Below, piece after piece: positions 20,645-32,766 of a stretch of 64,000 bases of DNA (within the stretch, counting starts at the first letter, position 1; every line of letters starts with the position of its first letter). The notes below the pieces were generated by a model that saw nothing but the letters and a program-made list of their open reading frames with translations, had not been told where the DNA came from and did not search any database. A program made the position numbers and the translations under genes. The stretch comes from Morinoia aosen (lineage: Eukaryota; Arthropoda; Malacostraca; Amphipoda; Talitridae): contig CM059563.1 of assembly GCA_030386875.1 (NCBI GenBank), positions 34,386,139 through 34,450,138 of the forward strand, given 5' to 3'.

Positions 20645-21061
20645 TGTGTGTAAACATTTACGACAGCTGTGTGTGAACTTTTGTAACAATGCAATCAACA
20701 ATTTTTTACCTACCTATATTACTGAGAATTTTTCTTTTTTACCACTAAAGTTATTATTACGCGTAAACCATATTAGCTGATTATATCATTGTCGTCTTAA
20801 TCTTTAAAACTCATTACCTGTTGTATGTGAACTTGTGAAAACGCCCTCAGCAATCCATTTGCACCAATGTTGTGATTTGAACTCCAATATTATTCGATCA
20901 TGGACTGAGTTTGTATGTACTCACGAAATCGCGCTAGATTTTTCACTCTATTCTCTCTTACTTCATAAGCTAGTTTTTAGACAGGAATTTCCCTTTAAGC
21001 TTGACTCTGTATTTCGTTTTAAGCTATATACTACCTACTTCTTACTGTTTGCTAATTATAA
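20645..21061 (+). other. ORF1-ORF2 linker of the CR1-like LINE
   Basis: AT-rich, with no feature beyond a few short frames. It leads into ORF2 at 21,062. Confidence 0.4.
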
Positions 21062-24024
21062 ATGACTGATCACGCTGATATATTCGATGAAATCGACCCA
21101 GTTCTCAATCATTTGAACAGAATATATCCAAACCTTAACGACTCTGAAGACTGTAGGTATACTAATATATCAAAATTCAACGAAACTATACGAATAACTC
21201 GCCATGATTTCTCACTCCTGTGTTGGAACTGTAGGTCATTCTATCCTAAATTGGAAGAGATACAATATGATTATAGCTTCACCGAACGCTGGCTAGATGA
21301 CTCGACCAAAGGCATGAATCGATTTGAAAATTATTATAGTTACCATTCGCTACGAAAAAACCAGCAAGGCGGAGGCATCAGCACATATATATCTAACCAC
21401 ATAGACTCGAGAATCATAGCAAGTGCATCAATGAATCAGGATCATATAGAATCACTCTTCGTAGAACTGTCTAGAGATGGGAAACGCATTGTGCTTGGAA
21501 CGGTGTATAGGCCTCCTACAGCCTGTCCTATGTCCTTCCTGAATGAGCTAAATCGTATTATTACTCAGTTCAACAGGTCTTTATACAATGACACAATAAT
21601 ATGCGGTGACTTCGATTATGATCTACTGAAAAATGAAAGCTATGAACCAATCTCTAATTTTCTAACAGCCTTTCAGTCTCAATCTTTCCTTCCGATCATC
21701 ACAAAGCCTACACGAATAACCTCTGAGTCTACTACGCTGCTTGACAATATCTTTATGACAGACCCAAGTGATTTTCTTTCTGGAATAATTACTTCTGACT
21801 TATCAGATCATTTTCCAGTTCTTTTTGTTAAGAAAAATGTCTATATTGCTTGCACCAAGCCACGGGCTGAAACTTACTCATATCGTAAAGTAAACGAATC
21901 AGATTTAGAAGAAATGCGCACCGTTCTAGATAAATCAATACCAACATTGCACATCTCTCAACACAATAATACAACAAGCATTGATGAAGCAGTAGTAAAG
22001 TTGACTGAAACTATAATGGTCGCATACAATCAGTGTTGCCCAATTGTAGCTCGTACAATTACCCCGAAAAATAAACAAAAGCCTTGGATTACTGGAGACA
22101 TAGTGATAAATATAAAGAAACGTCAAGCGTATCTAACCTTCATTTACGAAGGGCGAATATCTCGAGAAACATATAACCGATTCAGAAACTATGTGACAAA
22201 TCAGATAAGGACATCAAAAAAGAGCTACTTTACACGCAAGTTTACTCAATATAAAGTTGACGTTAAAAAGACTTGGCGCCTCCTTAACTCTTGCTGTAAG
22301 CCGAATGACGCCGATAAAAAGAAAATTGAACATGTTGTTCAAGATAATGTAGCATACCATGCGAAGAAAGAAATTGCTAACCTCTTTAACAATTTCTTCG
22401 TAAACGTAGGGAAAACTATAGCTGATGGTATTCCAAGTGAACCTACTGATCACCTGGAATATATGGATCATATTCGAGAACACAGCTCCTTTTTCTTTAC
22501 GCCTACCAACACTTCCGTTGTAATTGCGTGCATAAACAACCTGAAAAATAAATCGAGTGGGTTACAAACGTTTCCTGGACTTTAAAATTATTGCAGATAT
22601 TGTAGCCCCGCTGATATCTAACTTTTTAACCAGTCTCTGTTACTAGGCACTTTCCCGAACTCCATCAAAGTTGCTAGAGTTACCACTATCTTTCAAGATG
22701 GTGAAAAAAACTGTGTAAACAATTATCGACCTATCTCCGTACTACCAACTGTTAGCAAGGTATTCGAAAAAATTGTGTATAAAAAAGTGTTCTATTAATT
22801 TGAACAAAATTCATTTCTTTACGATAAAAAATAGGGCTTTCGCTTTGAAATCTCAACAACACAGGCTATATTAAATCATTTACAATTCCTTTATTCTAAT
22901 ATAGATGAAGGAAAGCCTGTCTTCTCTGTATTTCTTGACTTTCGAAAAGCATTCGATTGTGTGGGCCATAAAATGTTACTCTCGAAACTACACTGTTATG
23001 GCATTCGGGGGGTTGCACATTACTGGTTCAGATCATACCTAACAAATCGGAAGCAATACGTTGTCATTGACGACGTAAAATCGGACCCACAGACAATTAG
23101 CCATGGAGTTCCACAAGGATCTGTTCTTGGGCCTCTCCTATTTCTGATTTTTATCAATGATATTATTAAATATACATCATTCTTCAAATTCATACTTTTT
23201 GCCGATGACAGTACGCTTTCTGCGGTTCTTCCGAACCAAAATCCCGCTGTAATTGCGGAGAGTGTAAATAATAAACTTCATAAGGTTTCATTGTGGATTA
23301 AAGCTAATAAAATAAGCCTTAATATCGACAAAACGAAATATATTACATTCTCATACAAGAAAAATATATCTCTCTCACGCATTAAAATTGTCGATGGTGA
23401 AATCGAAGAAACAAACTCATGTAAGTTTTTGGGCATCATAATAGATAAACAAATGAACATCAAAGAGCACATCGCTCACATTAGTTCTAAATTAACAAAA
23501 TCCATCGGAATCCTAAATAAAGTTAAAATTTTTTTGCCTGAAGCAGCTTTAAAATGCTCTACCGAACGCTCATTTCTCCATACCTGCAATATGGAATAGA
23601 AACATGGCATGGAACTGATAAAAATAAAACCAACAAAATTTTTACTCTGCAAAAAAGAGCTATCAGAGCGGTAAAGAACCTAGAATATAATGCGCACACA
23701 AATGATTCATTCAAAAATTTACAAATACTTAAACTTTCTGATCTCTACAATATCTCCATTTGTAATTTCATTTACAAAACATTAAGAAATGATGGCCAAA
23801 ATAGCCTAAAACAATTACTAACTACGCGAACTAGTCATCACGACCATTTAACTCGAAATAGAAGTAAATTCATGCTTCCTTATCATTCAAAGGCCCGGTC
23901 GCAACACAGTATCCTCTTCGTTGGAACTAAAACTTGGAACTCAATACCTGCGCAGATCCGTGAAAGTAATTCTTACAAAGTATTCAAAAGACATCTTGGG
24001 TCTCACTTCATATCAGAATACTAG
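21062..24024 (+). pseudogene. CR1-like LINE ORF2 (endonuclease and RT), degenerate
   Basis: The endonuclease is recognisable from LCWNCRSFYPKLEEI, TERWLDD, GGGISTYI, VYRPP and SDLSDHFPVL. A block of roughly 15 residues is missing between EEI and TERWL, and the usual GDFN catalytic motif reads GDFDYD. The frame breaks at 22,585, and stops occur near 22,796 and 22,832. RT continues at 22,961 with FLDFRKAFDCVGHKML, HGVPQGSVLGPLLF, the catalytic FADDS box and LNIDKTKYITF. A frame change near 23,560 leads to the CR1-typical tail (TWNSIPAQIRES...FKRHL) ending at 24,024. FADD instead of YADD and the tail motif point to the CR1/L2 side of the LINE tree. It is a dead copy. Confidence 0.85.
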
Positions 24025-24272
24025 TCGTGTAAGATCAACAAGTCACATCTTGCCTCCTACATGTCTGGTCCTAATAATGTAACTTGCCATGGGTAACATA
24101 ACCGATCTTCAATCTGCTCTTAAATCGTTTTATCGAATACATTGTTAAATATAGCCGATTTGACTTATTTTGTAAAATACAGCATCAAATATCGAGTTAA
24201 TTATCTCATTGATCAGTCAAATGCAAAACTAGGTTAAGTGAATTAAGTTAAACATTATTGTACACCTTAGAA
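24025..24272 (+). other. Probable 3' UTR of the CR1-like LINE
   Basis: AT-rich, with no ORF. It ends abruptly at the LTR of the 9.7-kb Gypsy element. No terminal repeat typical of a LINE 3' end is visible, so the true end may have been lost. Confidence 0.4.
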
Positions 24273-24573
24273 TAACGCGAATGAGGTTCGGGAGTGACTC
24301 AAATGCAGTAACGTGGTTATCCTTTATTGGTACTTCGGAATTGGCACAGGCTTCGGAGTTGGCAAAGAATCTGTTAGATCGGACGGTAGGGGCTGATACG
24401 AAGTGGTGTTACTTCTATAACGCATCTGTGATCTGTACAGGTGCTTCCTCGGCAGTCACGCTTCCGCTACTGAACAGCGACGACTCTTTTTAGATGCTAC
24501 CTCTACGGCAGGCCACCGCTAATGAACGGCGATGTCTCTTGCCGGTTCTATTTATATACTCGGTGGGCGCACA
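24273..24573 (-). repeat. 3' LTR of the Ty3/Gypsy element
   Basis: Sense start TGTGCGCCCACC, with TATATAAATAG close to the start. It is nearly identical to 33,664-33,964; the differences I see are at gtgAtct/gtgCtct and agATgc/agAAgc. Confidence 0.93.
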
Positions 24574-25740
24574 TAATTGTTCCCCCCATAGGTAAAAATT
24601 CTTTATTACAATAAAAAATTTTTTTTTTAAACGTTATTCAATTAACTTTGATTTTCCTTTGACTATCGATTAATCTTACAATCCGTCAAGTTAATTCGAA
24701 CAGATCAGAACGTATGACACAAAATGCTTCCGAATTATGAACGGAGGTAGGCAGGTATGGTTTTTGCTGTCTTTAGCAAAGCATAAATTCAACAAAATTT
24801 AACGGCAATCCTACATCTCGTTAAACATTATTAATTTTAGTTTCAATTCAATACTTGATTTGTTATCCAAAATCAACTAATTAATCACTCTTCCCACTTA
24901 GCTTCAAACAATTTATTCATCAATTTATTCTTATTAATTCAAAATTGGATACACCACACAATTTTATTAACTTATCAAAATCAAAAATCAAATCGCGTAC
25001 GTAATAAATCATCTCCATAAGGTACACTTTTTTGAACAAACTGGACACATACCGTCAAATCGAGAAACGAAAATTTTAATGAAAATGAAAAATTTAGAAG
25101 GAAAAATCCATCATAAATCTATATTATATAAAGATATAGAATATAAGTTTATATACGCAAAACAATACATTACATTACTACAAATGGCAAGGTAAAAGTT
25201 GATTTGCTTTTCCGTAGGATTCAAATCGTCCTACGATTCAAATTAACTTATTTCAATTCAACTAAATTAAATATTGAAAGTAAATTAAATAGAATAATCA
25301 ATAAATGAACTAATTCAATTCAACCAATCTACAAGCGTGCAATTTGGTTTTTATTTGCAATATAAATAATTCGTCTCCTTATCTCGCGTGAAACATGAAC
25401 AAAACATTTCCATAGGGCGAGTAAAACGACATCAAGGGTTATAATTAACGACACCAAGAACACGTAATAATCCGTATAAAATAGAAATATTCTAAGACAT
25501 GGAAGGTGTCTACTCCTCGGGAGATTTGAAAAACGTATATCACTCGTAATATGATATTCAGTCGTCTCCATCTTGTAAGTGTAAAGATCCATCTTGTATG
25601 GACGTGCACGTGGACTCTGTGCGTGAGTGTGTTCCCATTGTTCGAAGTTTCAAGGGACACCATCGGGGAATGAGAGCACAGCGTTGAGGCACGTGTGTTT
25701 TGTCATGTTAATGTGAATGTAGAAGTCTAGCGTTGTAATG
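24574..25740 (-). other. AT-rich 3' region of the Ty3/Gypsy element
   Basis: Mostly non-coding, very AT-rich, with a polypurine tract at the left end. Two short minus frames (25,329-25,592 and 25,445-25,663) overlap each other and show no motif that I recognise. Confidence 0.5.
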
Positions 25741-26067
25741 TTATGCGCTAACTTGAGGTGGAACTGCAAGTATTTTCCTAGGACTATTACAGATTTCCTT
25801 CCAAGCGGTTCGACGCAAAGCTACGTCATCACCACTTAGTCGTCCAATAACCTTGTTGAGATCTCTTTTAATATAAATAATCATTACAGTAGTTATAATC
25901 GTGATTAACGTGTAAAGGAGCAACAGTATGTCGCTCAATTGATCAGGAATGAGGTCGACTCTCGTTTCCTCTGTATGGCGGATGAGTTCATCCGATATCT
26001 GACCATTATTGGCTTTAATTGCAGTTAAAATGGCGTCTACGTTAACATTGGATACTTTGTTACCCAT
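25741..26067 (-). CDS. Small predicted myristoylated membrane protein in the env position
   Basis: The open frame reaches 26,082, but the second ATG (26,067) gives MGNKVSNVN, a good N-myristoylation signal (Gly2, Ser6). The 108-residue product has an amphipathic N-terminal ~45 residues, one hydrophobic segment (LLLLYTLITIITTVMIIYI), then a basic, cytosolic-looking tail (KRDLNKVIGRL) with RRTAWKE. It has no signal peptide, no Cys pattern and no fusion peptide, so it is not a normal retroviral Env. It lies downstream of integrase on the same strand. I do not recognise the family. If real, the protein would be a lipid-anchored, single-pass membrane protein made from a downstream or spliced RNA. 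Confidence 0.55.
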   Translation of the reverse strand: MGNKVSNVNVDAILTAIKANNGQISDELIRHTEETRVDLIPDQLSDILLLLYTLITIITTVMIIYIKRDLNKVIGRLSGDDVALRRTAWKEICNSPRKILAVPPQVSA

Positions 26068-26375
26068 GTTAGCGGGCCACAAGGCGACTAACAGAGCAGG
26101 AAGTAAAATGATTGAAGTCTTTGAGGTGCTTATTGAAATTAAGTAAGTAGTTATTATTGATTATTAATTATTATTGAAATTAGATAAGTGCGCAAACCAA
26201 GCAGTAAGTGAAGGTGTAAAGTGTATGTGTATATTGTAAATCGGAATGTGTAATGTTCTGGAATTGTTCAGGAGTCGCCCAAGGGATCTGAAAGGAAACG
26301 ACACAGCTGATTAGCATGGCCACAAGTTTAAAGTAAACAATTGTCGTTTCATACTAAGGCAACGCTTCCTTCTCA

Positions 26376-26567
26376 TTAAGACACATTCATTCCAACTACA
26401 ATGCCTGGCATTGTTTTCAAACAAGTTGCGGCAGATGCGATGCAGTTCTCGCGGGTTTCGCACTCGCACTCTCGTGTCGACATTTCCACGATTGCACCTA
26501 AGTTTATCAACGCTAGCTTACGACTTGATGACACAACTTTGATGTCGCAATAACAGTATGACAACAT
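26376..26567 (-). other. Short open frame between integrase and the small membrane ORF
   Basis: 63 codons, Cys-rich in the middle (RECECETRENC). No family is recognised; this could be a remnant of a larger ORF or chance. Confidence 0.25.
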
Positions 26568-26639
26568 CTTAAGTTCAACATCTCGTCACAAGGTGTTTTC
26601 GCAACAGAATATTTCCTAACGCAAGACATACATAAAGTC

Positions 26640-26703
26640 CTAAGAAAAAAAACTCATAGAACGCACTTACAAGCTAAAAACTCATAGAACACACTTACAA
26701 GCT
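26640..26703. repeat. Tandem duplication, about 28 bp
   Basis: 'aaactcatagaacgcacttacaagct' occurs twice in a row with one change, just downstream (sense) of the integrase end. Confidence 0.85.
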
Positions 26704-26789
26704 AAATACCATTTAAATACATATATGGAATGGCAATTTCGGAATATATGAAAATGAACAGTTCCAAACTAGGTTGACAATTTTACCCT

Positions 26790-29700
26790 TTTAACTTATC
26801 TAAAGGCAGTACATGGTTTAAGTTCGATCGGATAATCTTGTTACCGATCTTAATATCTGCATAATTTTTACCTAGCCTTTCAATGATACCGGGACCTAAG
26901 AAATTTAGCTGAAGCTTGTGTTTTTTGGCATGGTTTGTTTTTCACTAGTACACGGTCCGTCACTTTTAAATTTTTATCGCGACGTTTCACGTTTCTATAG
27001 GTAGTTCTTTCGATTGTAGCGTTAATGATTGCATTTCTAATATTGTTCACTACAATAGATGACTCTTTAAATTTTTATTTTTGAACATCTTCATATGTAG
27101 TCGCAACATTGAAGTCTTCTAAATTAGTAGAACTAATATACACACACGTATCTCTACCGAAAACCGTGTATGCGGGGGTATCGCCTAATGTTTCATTAAA
27201 GCTATTGTTATTCGAATTCTCCACAATATCCAATAATCTATCCCACTCATTATGAGTAAGAAAATTTAGATATAACTTGAGCAGGTGTCGAATTTTTCCA
27301 TTACATCGCTCAACAATGCCATTAGAAAAAGGGGAAAAAGCCAGAACTTCCCTTTTCAAGATAGAAAGTCCTTTTGTGAAATTTCTCACATTAGATGATT
27401 TAAACTCTAAAGCATTGTCAGACAATAACACGTCCGGGGTACCGAACAAACAGCAAAAATTCCATAGACAATCTGTAACAGTCTCTGTACGTCGGTCACT
27501 AGTCGAATATAATTTAACAAAACGAGAGAACAAGTCGATGATGACGAGAATAAATTTGTTCCCATTGTCTGTCATTGTTAATGGACCGTAGAAGTCTATG
27601 CTGACCGTTTGAAAGCATCGTGTTCCAATTGGAGCATTTAGAATTTTAATCGGCGTCGATATTCGTGATTTTAGAATCTTACAGGTGTCACAAGATTCAA
27701 CAATTTTGCGTGTAATTGTCCGTTCGTACGGATGAAAATATTTTAATTTAAACTTAAACAAGGTATGATTCAAATCTGTATGGGACAAATTATGAATAAA
27801 TAAAATTGTCTTGTGTAACAGAGTATATGGCACCACAATAGTCAGAATGGTGCTGGGTCTGTTGTCAATTCTTCGTCTTTTATACAAAATGTCATTCATA
27901 ATCAGAAATTCATTCATGTCAGTATTAGTAACTTTTGTTGCATTCTCTAGGGCATCCTTTATTTCAGAACAAAAAGGATCACTATCTTGTTCACGTTTTA
28001 ATTCGTCTAACGACCAGTTGTCGTTAATACTTGAATGGTCTGTAGTCTTGTTAACGTTATCCAGTCTGCATAAGCACGTTTTCTGTCTGCTATTAAGGTC
28101 ACTGGGTTCACGTCTGGAGGCTGTCTGCTGTTCAGCAGTACTGTTGTTGTTTCTTCCATCCTCACTTCCTGGCATTGTCTCCTCGAACTCTCCCTCAGTC
28201 ACCGGCTTGTCACATTTGTTACCCGCAGCAGCGGCTTGCAGCCTGGTTACAACGGGAAAAGTCTCTACATCCGGGGTTAATTCAGAACACTCTAATAGTT
28301 CTCTTTCTGTTAAAGGATTTTTGTCATGATTTAATCTACTTAATGCATCGGCGGCACTATTCGCTTTCCCAGAAAAATACTTTAATTTGGCATCAAAAGC
28401 TTGCACATAAATACTCCATCTAGCGAGCGTGTTGTCTTCAGGCAATTTCTTTGAAAATAAAGGAACCAAAGGCTTATGATCGGTGTAAATGACCAGATCA
28501 TATCCTAAAACAAGATATTTAAAGTACTTCAACGCTTCAACTATAGCAAACATTTCCTTTTTTGTTGTTGAGTATCGTCGTTGGGTGGAATTCAACGTTT
28601 TAGAAAAAAATGCGACAGGTCTCATGTTTCGAACTTTATCAGTAGATGACTGGAGTAAAACAGCTCTTATGCCGACGTTTGATGCATCACAAAACAGATG
28701 AAAATTTTGATCGAAGTTTGGGTGACTCAAGATTGTATTTTCACACAGTTCATCCTTTAATTTTTCAAAAGCGTTTTGACAATCTCTAGACCAATTGAAT
28801 TCAACATTTTTCTTCAGAAGATTATAGAGCGGGCTTGCGATACTCGCAAAATTTTTTATGTACCTACGAAAGAAATTTACTAGTCCTAGAAATGACTGTA
28901 ACTGTTTCACATTCTTAGGAATTTCTAAATTCTTCACTTTGTCAGTACCGGTGCTTCTGGTTCCCATTCCGCTAATGGAATGTCCGAGATATTCAATTTC
29001 ATCACTAAAAAATTGGCCCTTTTCCGTCTTTATTGACAATCTAGCGTTTCTTAATAGTTCAAGTACAACTTTTATATCGGCAAGATGCTGATCTTTTTCC
29101 TTTGAAAAAATGAGTACGTCGTCCATAAAGACGAAAGATGGTTTTCCTAGAACAGGAGATAGCGTTTGCGTCATTACTGACTGGAAATATGCAGGTGAGG
29201 TTTTTAAACCAAAAGGTAAACGATTGAACTCGTATTTTCTGCTACCAACGGTAAATGCTGTTATTTCCTTACTCTCATCGGTCAGTGTAATATTATGATA
29301 TCCCGACCTAAGATCTAATTTCGAAAAGTATTTTTGACCATTTAGACTATAGAGTATCTCATCCATCCGCGGTAGAGGGAATGATTCTTCATAAATTACC
29401 TCATTTACTTTGCGAAAGTCAACTACCGGACGTATGGTTCCATCTTTCTTATGAACTACAATTATCGGTGAATTATAAGCTGAAATCGATGGTCTAATAA
29501 TTCCGTCGTCTAACATTTTTTCGTTAACGACTTTCAAGTCTTCCATGTAACGGTGGGCAATACGATAGGGAGGGACATTTACGACATCCACGTTAGGTTT
29601 CAAACGTATTTTGTATGGTTTAATCGCAGCAGCGGAGATCGATTCATTGTCTATAGTAATAACGTCTCTGAATTCATTCAACAAACTCAGCAATTCAGGC

Positions 29701-30062
29701 TTCATTTCGTCATCGTTACACTTGATATCATCATTATTTAATTTCCGCCGACCACGGGCTATTTCTTTGGAATCAGAAATGTACCCTTTGTCGACAACTC
29801 CTGTGATCCCGACAGATTCACTATTAGTGTCTTTCTTCTCGACATCTAAATGACTGTCCTGAACAACACTAGCTGCCTGCACAAAGGTACTCAATCCTCC
29901 TTTTAATTCTCCTTGTACATCTGACAAGTAAACTTCGGATTCAACGTGATCCTTCTCCACTTTTTCTAAAGTACTTATAATTGCATTCTCTGGTAAAACA
30001 ATCGCTCTGTCGGAGCTATTAATTAACAACAACGGAATCTTTCTCCTATTATTAACTCTCAC
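26790..30062 (-). pseudogene. Pol of the Ty3/Gypsy element: RT, RNase H, integrase
   Basis: 995 open codons (27,075-30,062) plus a C-terminal piece in the region down to about 26,790. RT: IRPVVDFRKVN, FSKLDLRSGYHNI, NRLPFGLKTSPAYF, and the catalytic box VFMDDVLIFS near residue 311 (FMDD rather than the common YxDD). RNase H: LFCDASNVG, STTKKEMFAIVEAL, IYTDHKPL. Integrase: a zinc HHCC region (H-X3-H...CDTCK, about 758-790), then SIDFYG, LSDNALEFK and NGIVERCNG supply D, D and E. After the TAA at 27,075, the GPY/F-like end remains readable (FLGPG-like, then ERLGKNYADI in the neighbouring frame), so an A-run indel probably truncated a longer integrase. Confidence 0.9.
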
Positions 30063-30068
30063 AATTGC

Positions 30069-30985
30069 TTATGCGACACAAATGCCTTCTTTTAAAGTTG
30101 CTTTCTTTATTATGTATTCTCCATTTTTACACTTTCCAACATGTCCAACATGTTTCAAAATTACATTGGGAGCAATCTCCACTCTTTGTGTATGAACTCT
30201 TAACGGCCTTGGCCCTGCGTGGGAACTGGTAACTGCAACTACGCCTCGAACAGGCTGATTTTCTCTCTTACCATCCCTTTTTACTTCCTCGCCTACTCCC
30301 GCAGCATTACACCTCCTGAGAATTTCTCTCTTCTCTCTTAGCTTATTTAGGACTTTTTTCTTAGCTCTGGACGTAATCGTGTCCGCCATGAGACACTCAG
30401 TATTCTCTATTAAATACTCGAGACACTCTGTCTTTCTCTTTTTTCGTCGTTTTACCTCTGCAAAGGGAATTTTCTCGTCTTTGATAATTAAACATCTTTG
30501 TTTTAAGTCTACAACGGCGTTCTTGTCTAATAAATCACGCCCAATAATGACGTCATAATTGTAAATACCATCTTTAATTATTAAAGCATTTGTCTTTAAA
30601 CTTACACCGTTTTTTAACTTTAGGACAAGCTCCACCTCGCCTTCAACATTACTCTTAGCGTTAACGCCTTTTATAGTCAGAGTACTTGGCTTCACGTCAT
30701 TACTTATCTCACTAATTCTGTGGTAGCTGATTAGACATTTTTCTGATCCTGAATCAATCAATGCATTCCACAGGTCTGCATCTTTTCTAAGCACAATCAT
30801 GGGCTTATGACTTTTTCGTATTACAAATAATTCATTTTGTCCTGTAACTTCAACTTCTTCATCTTCTTCGTATTTACAAACGTTCGCCGTCAAATGGCTT
30901 TCACATTCAGTGCCATGAGCATTTAAATCATTTAAATCGCTTAAATCCACCTCTCCCAGCGATTCATATCTATTTTGACACTTAA
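30069..30985 (-). pseudogene. Protease part of Pol of the Ty3/Gypsy element
   Basis: The open frame holds NALIDSGSEKCLISY (the DSG catalytic motif) and YDVIIGRDLLDKNAVVDL (the downstream I-G-R-D-x-L block). It is in the same frame as the RT but is separated from it by a single TAA at 30,069-30,071, which is followed by GCA. Upstream, this frame is blocked by TAA near 30,985, where the gag-linked -1 frame also ends. A one- or two-base indel there would explain the break. Confidence 0.82.
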
Positions 30986-31007
30986 TTTAATGGATCGATT
31001 ATCTCAA

Positions 31008-31093
31008 CATTTTTAACGAGGGAATCTTCAGACATGTTTAACACATCAATTCTCTCGACATTTTTAACGAGGGAATCTTCAGAACCAGAATTC
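31008..31093 (-). repeat. Internal duplication in the Gag-Pol junction frame
   Basis: 'tttttaacgagggaatcttc' occurs twice, 61 bp apart. In the -1 frame that follows the slippage site it encodes SEDSLVKNVE twice. Confidence 0.85.
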
Positions 31094-31199
31094 TCCTCGG
31101 GTTCACAGGGAGCTACTGACGTAGAGTCACACTTAGTTATTTCAATTTCATTTTTACCTTTGACGTTATTTCTATCGGAAATGAAATCGTCTCTGCAGT

Positions 31200-32678
31200 T
31201 TACGCTAAAAAATTATCGCCACTGTTAGTTTGGTAAGTTTCTACCTGGCCTTTTTCTGATACACGAGTTTTATGCTGTCCTCGCGCACGGACACGATCAG
31301 GTCTACCTGGTCTGTTGAAATAGTCTCGTCTGGACCTACAGTCTCTTGCGTAGTGTCCTAACTTGTTACAACGAAAACAAGCTACGTCACGCAGTGAATG
31401 CTCGGTGGCTGTCTGACACGAACCTGGTTTGTACCAATCAGTCGGTTTCCTAGCCACAGTGGTTACCGACGCACCTTGTCCTTGGCAGACACACACATTA
31501 CTGTTACAATTCGAGCAACGCCTTGCTTCAGTAGCTGTCTCTAATGCCTGGACTTCTAGAGTTCCTAATTCACGATCTCCAACAAAAGATTTTACGTGAG
31601 GTCTAGCACGGAAAGTTGGTCTTGGGAAACTTGGTCTCGAGTAGGGCCTACACGTCCTACCTCTACCTTGAAATCCGCCTCTTGTCATTGTATGCACTTC
31701 GGCCTCATCATAGGCTGCATCAAAGTTTGATTCGGACGAATGGTCATCCTCTGCACAATAGATTTCCACAGATCTCTCAGATCGAGTCGCTAACACTTGC
31801 TTATCCTCGGGAAAATTCCGAATGATAGTCACAATTCTTTGAAGGAGCTCTTCCGACGAGTTAAAGGGTTTGTTAAATAGTTTTTTGGAAAAATCTTCTG
31901 TTACTAGGGGGTTGATGATGGCCATAGCTAACGCAACAATTAAAGTATTCTCGACATACTTATCGAGAGCAACAGGGTCGGGACAATTTACTACATAGGG
32001 GTGGGCTCTGTTTGAGCACTCCGGGCTGTTCATTATTCTGTGGGTTAGCTTACGGATTTTGGACAGGATAGCAACAAACTGACTTGCTAAAGCATCATTA
32101 CGTTTTAGGCGTACGTTATTTAGATCACAGGCGACCGCGTGCAGAGATCTTTCACCTTTTGAGACGTAGATATTCTCTAACAGGTGTACGACTTCTTCGA
32201 AACTTAAATCATAACCTTCACTAATTATGGAAGCGACAACAGTATTGAAGTCTCCTACCCGCTTGTCTGCAGTTCGCAACAATAAATTTAATTTTGCCTC
32301 TTCCGAATTATCTGACAGCATATTAAAATATGCTCGCACATTCTTTATATGCGTTTCTAGTGACTTTTTTTCTATGAAGTCCGGATCATGCCTACGTCGT
32401 CTACCCCGAAACTGCGGCAGATCCTGCCCAGCAATTACAACACTAGGTATCGGACCGACAATAGAAGTCGTCACAGTGGTAACTGTACTAGTGACAGGGA
32501 CAACTGTGGTAGTGACTGCACTGGTAACAGGGGTGACTGTGGTGGTGGTCGTCATGGTGACAGGTATTGAAGTCGACTTCGCGGAAAAAATAGGAATTGA
32601 TAATCTTCCAAAGCCAGTCACATACGGAATAGTTCTTATGTACTCGTATCCGTCAGAGTCACTGTCCGACATAAACAC
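31200..32678 (-). CDS. Gag of the Ty3/Gypsy element
   Basis: 492 residues, intact. A Thr/Val-rich low-complexity stretch (residues 40-75) precedes the folded capsid-like part (about 90-310), which has the layout of Gypsy Gag proteins (VRAYFNMLSDNSEEAKLNLL... ). Basic Arg/Pro-rich sequence and one zinc knuckle, CFRCNKLGHYARDC (about 434-447), follow, with a second Cys-rich patch, CSNCNSNVCVC, before it. It assembles the particle and packages RNA by family analogy. The last codons are TTT TTA GCG TAA within a canonical slippage heptamer, so Gag-Pol is probably made by -1 frameshifting. Confidence 0.88.
   Translation of the reverse strand: MFMSDSDSDGYEYIRTIPYVTGFGRLSIPIFSAKSTSIPVTMTTTTTVTPVTSAVTTTVVPVTSTVTTVTTSIVGPIPSVVIAGQDLPQFRGRRRRHDPDFIEKKSLETHIKNVRAYFNMLSDNSEEAKLNLLLRTADKRVGDFNTVVASIISEGYDLSFEEVVHLLENIYVSKGERSLHAVACDLNNVRLKRNDALASQFVAILSKIRKLTHRIMNSPECSNRAHPYVVNCPDPVALDKYVENTLIVALAMAIINPLVTEDFSKKLFNKPFNSSEELLQRIVTIIRNFPEDKQVLATRSERSVEIYCAEDDHSSESNFDAAYDEAEVHTMTRGGFQGRGRTCRPYSRPSFPRPTFRARPHVKSFVGDRELGTLEVQALETATEARRCSNCNSNVCVCQGQGASVTTVARKPTDWYKPGSCQTATEHSLRDVACFRCNKLGHYARDCRSRRDYFNRPGRPDRVRARGQHKTRVSEKGQVETYQTNSGDNFLA
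31206..31212 (-). promoter_or_regulatory. Candidate -1 ribosomal slippage site, T TTT TTA
   Basis: On the minus strand, gag ends AAT TTT TTA GCG TAA. The heptamer TTTTTTA in this phase matches the XXXYYYZ rule, and the -1 frame stays open for about 75 codons beyond the gag stop before the break near 30,985. No downstream pseudoknot was tested. Confidence 0.6.
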
Positions 32679-32766
32679 AAAATACTCTTATATTCTTAGA
32701 CCTCTAATTACCATTAAGAGAAAAATGTTCTACACACATTTAATGAAAATATTCTACATACAATAA

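Noticed and set aside
25741..26567. Retroviral-type Env in the Gypsy element
   Set aside because: No signal peptide, cleavage site, fusion peptide or Cys pattern. Only a small single-pass protein can be supported.
32227..32766. 179-codon plus-strand ORF opposite gag
   Set aside because: Shadow of the Thr/Val-rich gag N-terminus; no independent signal.
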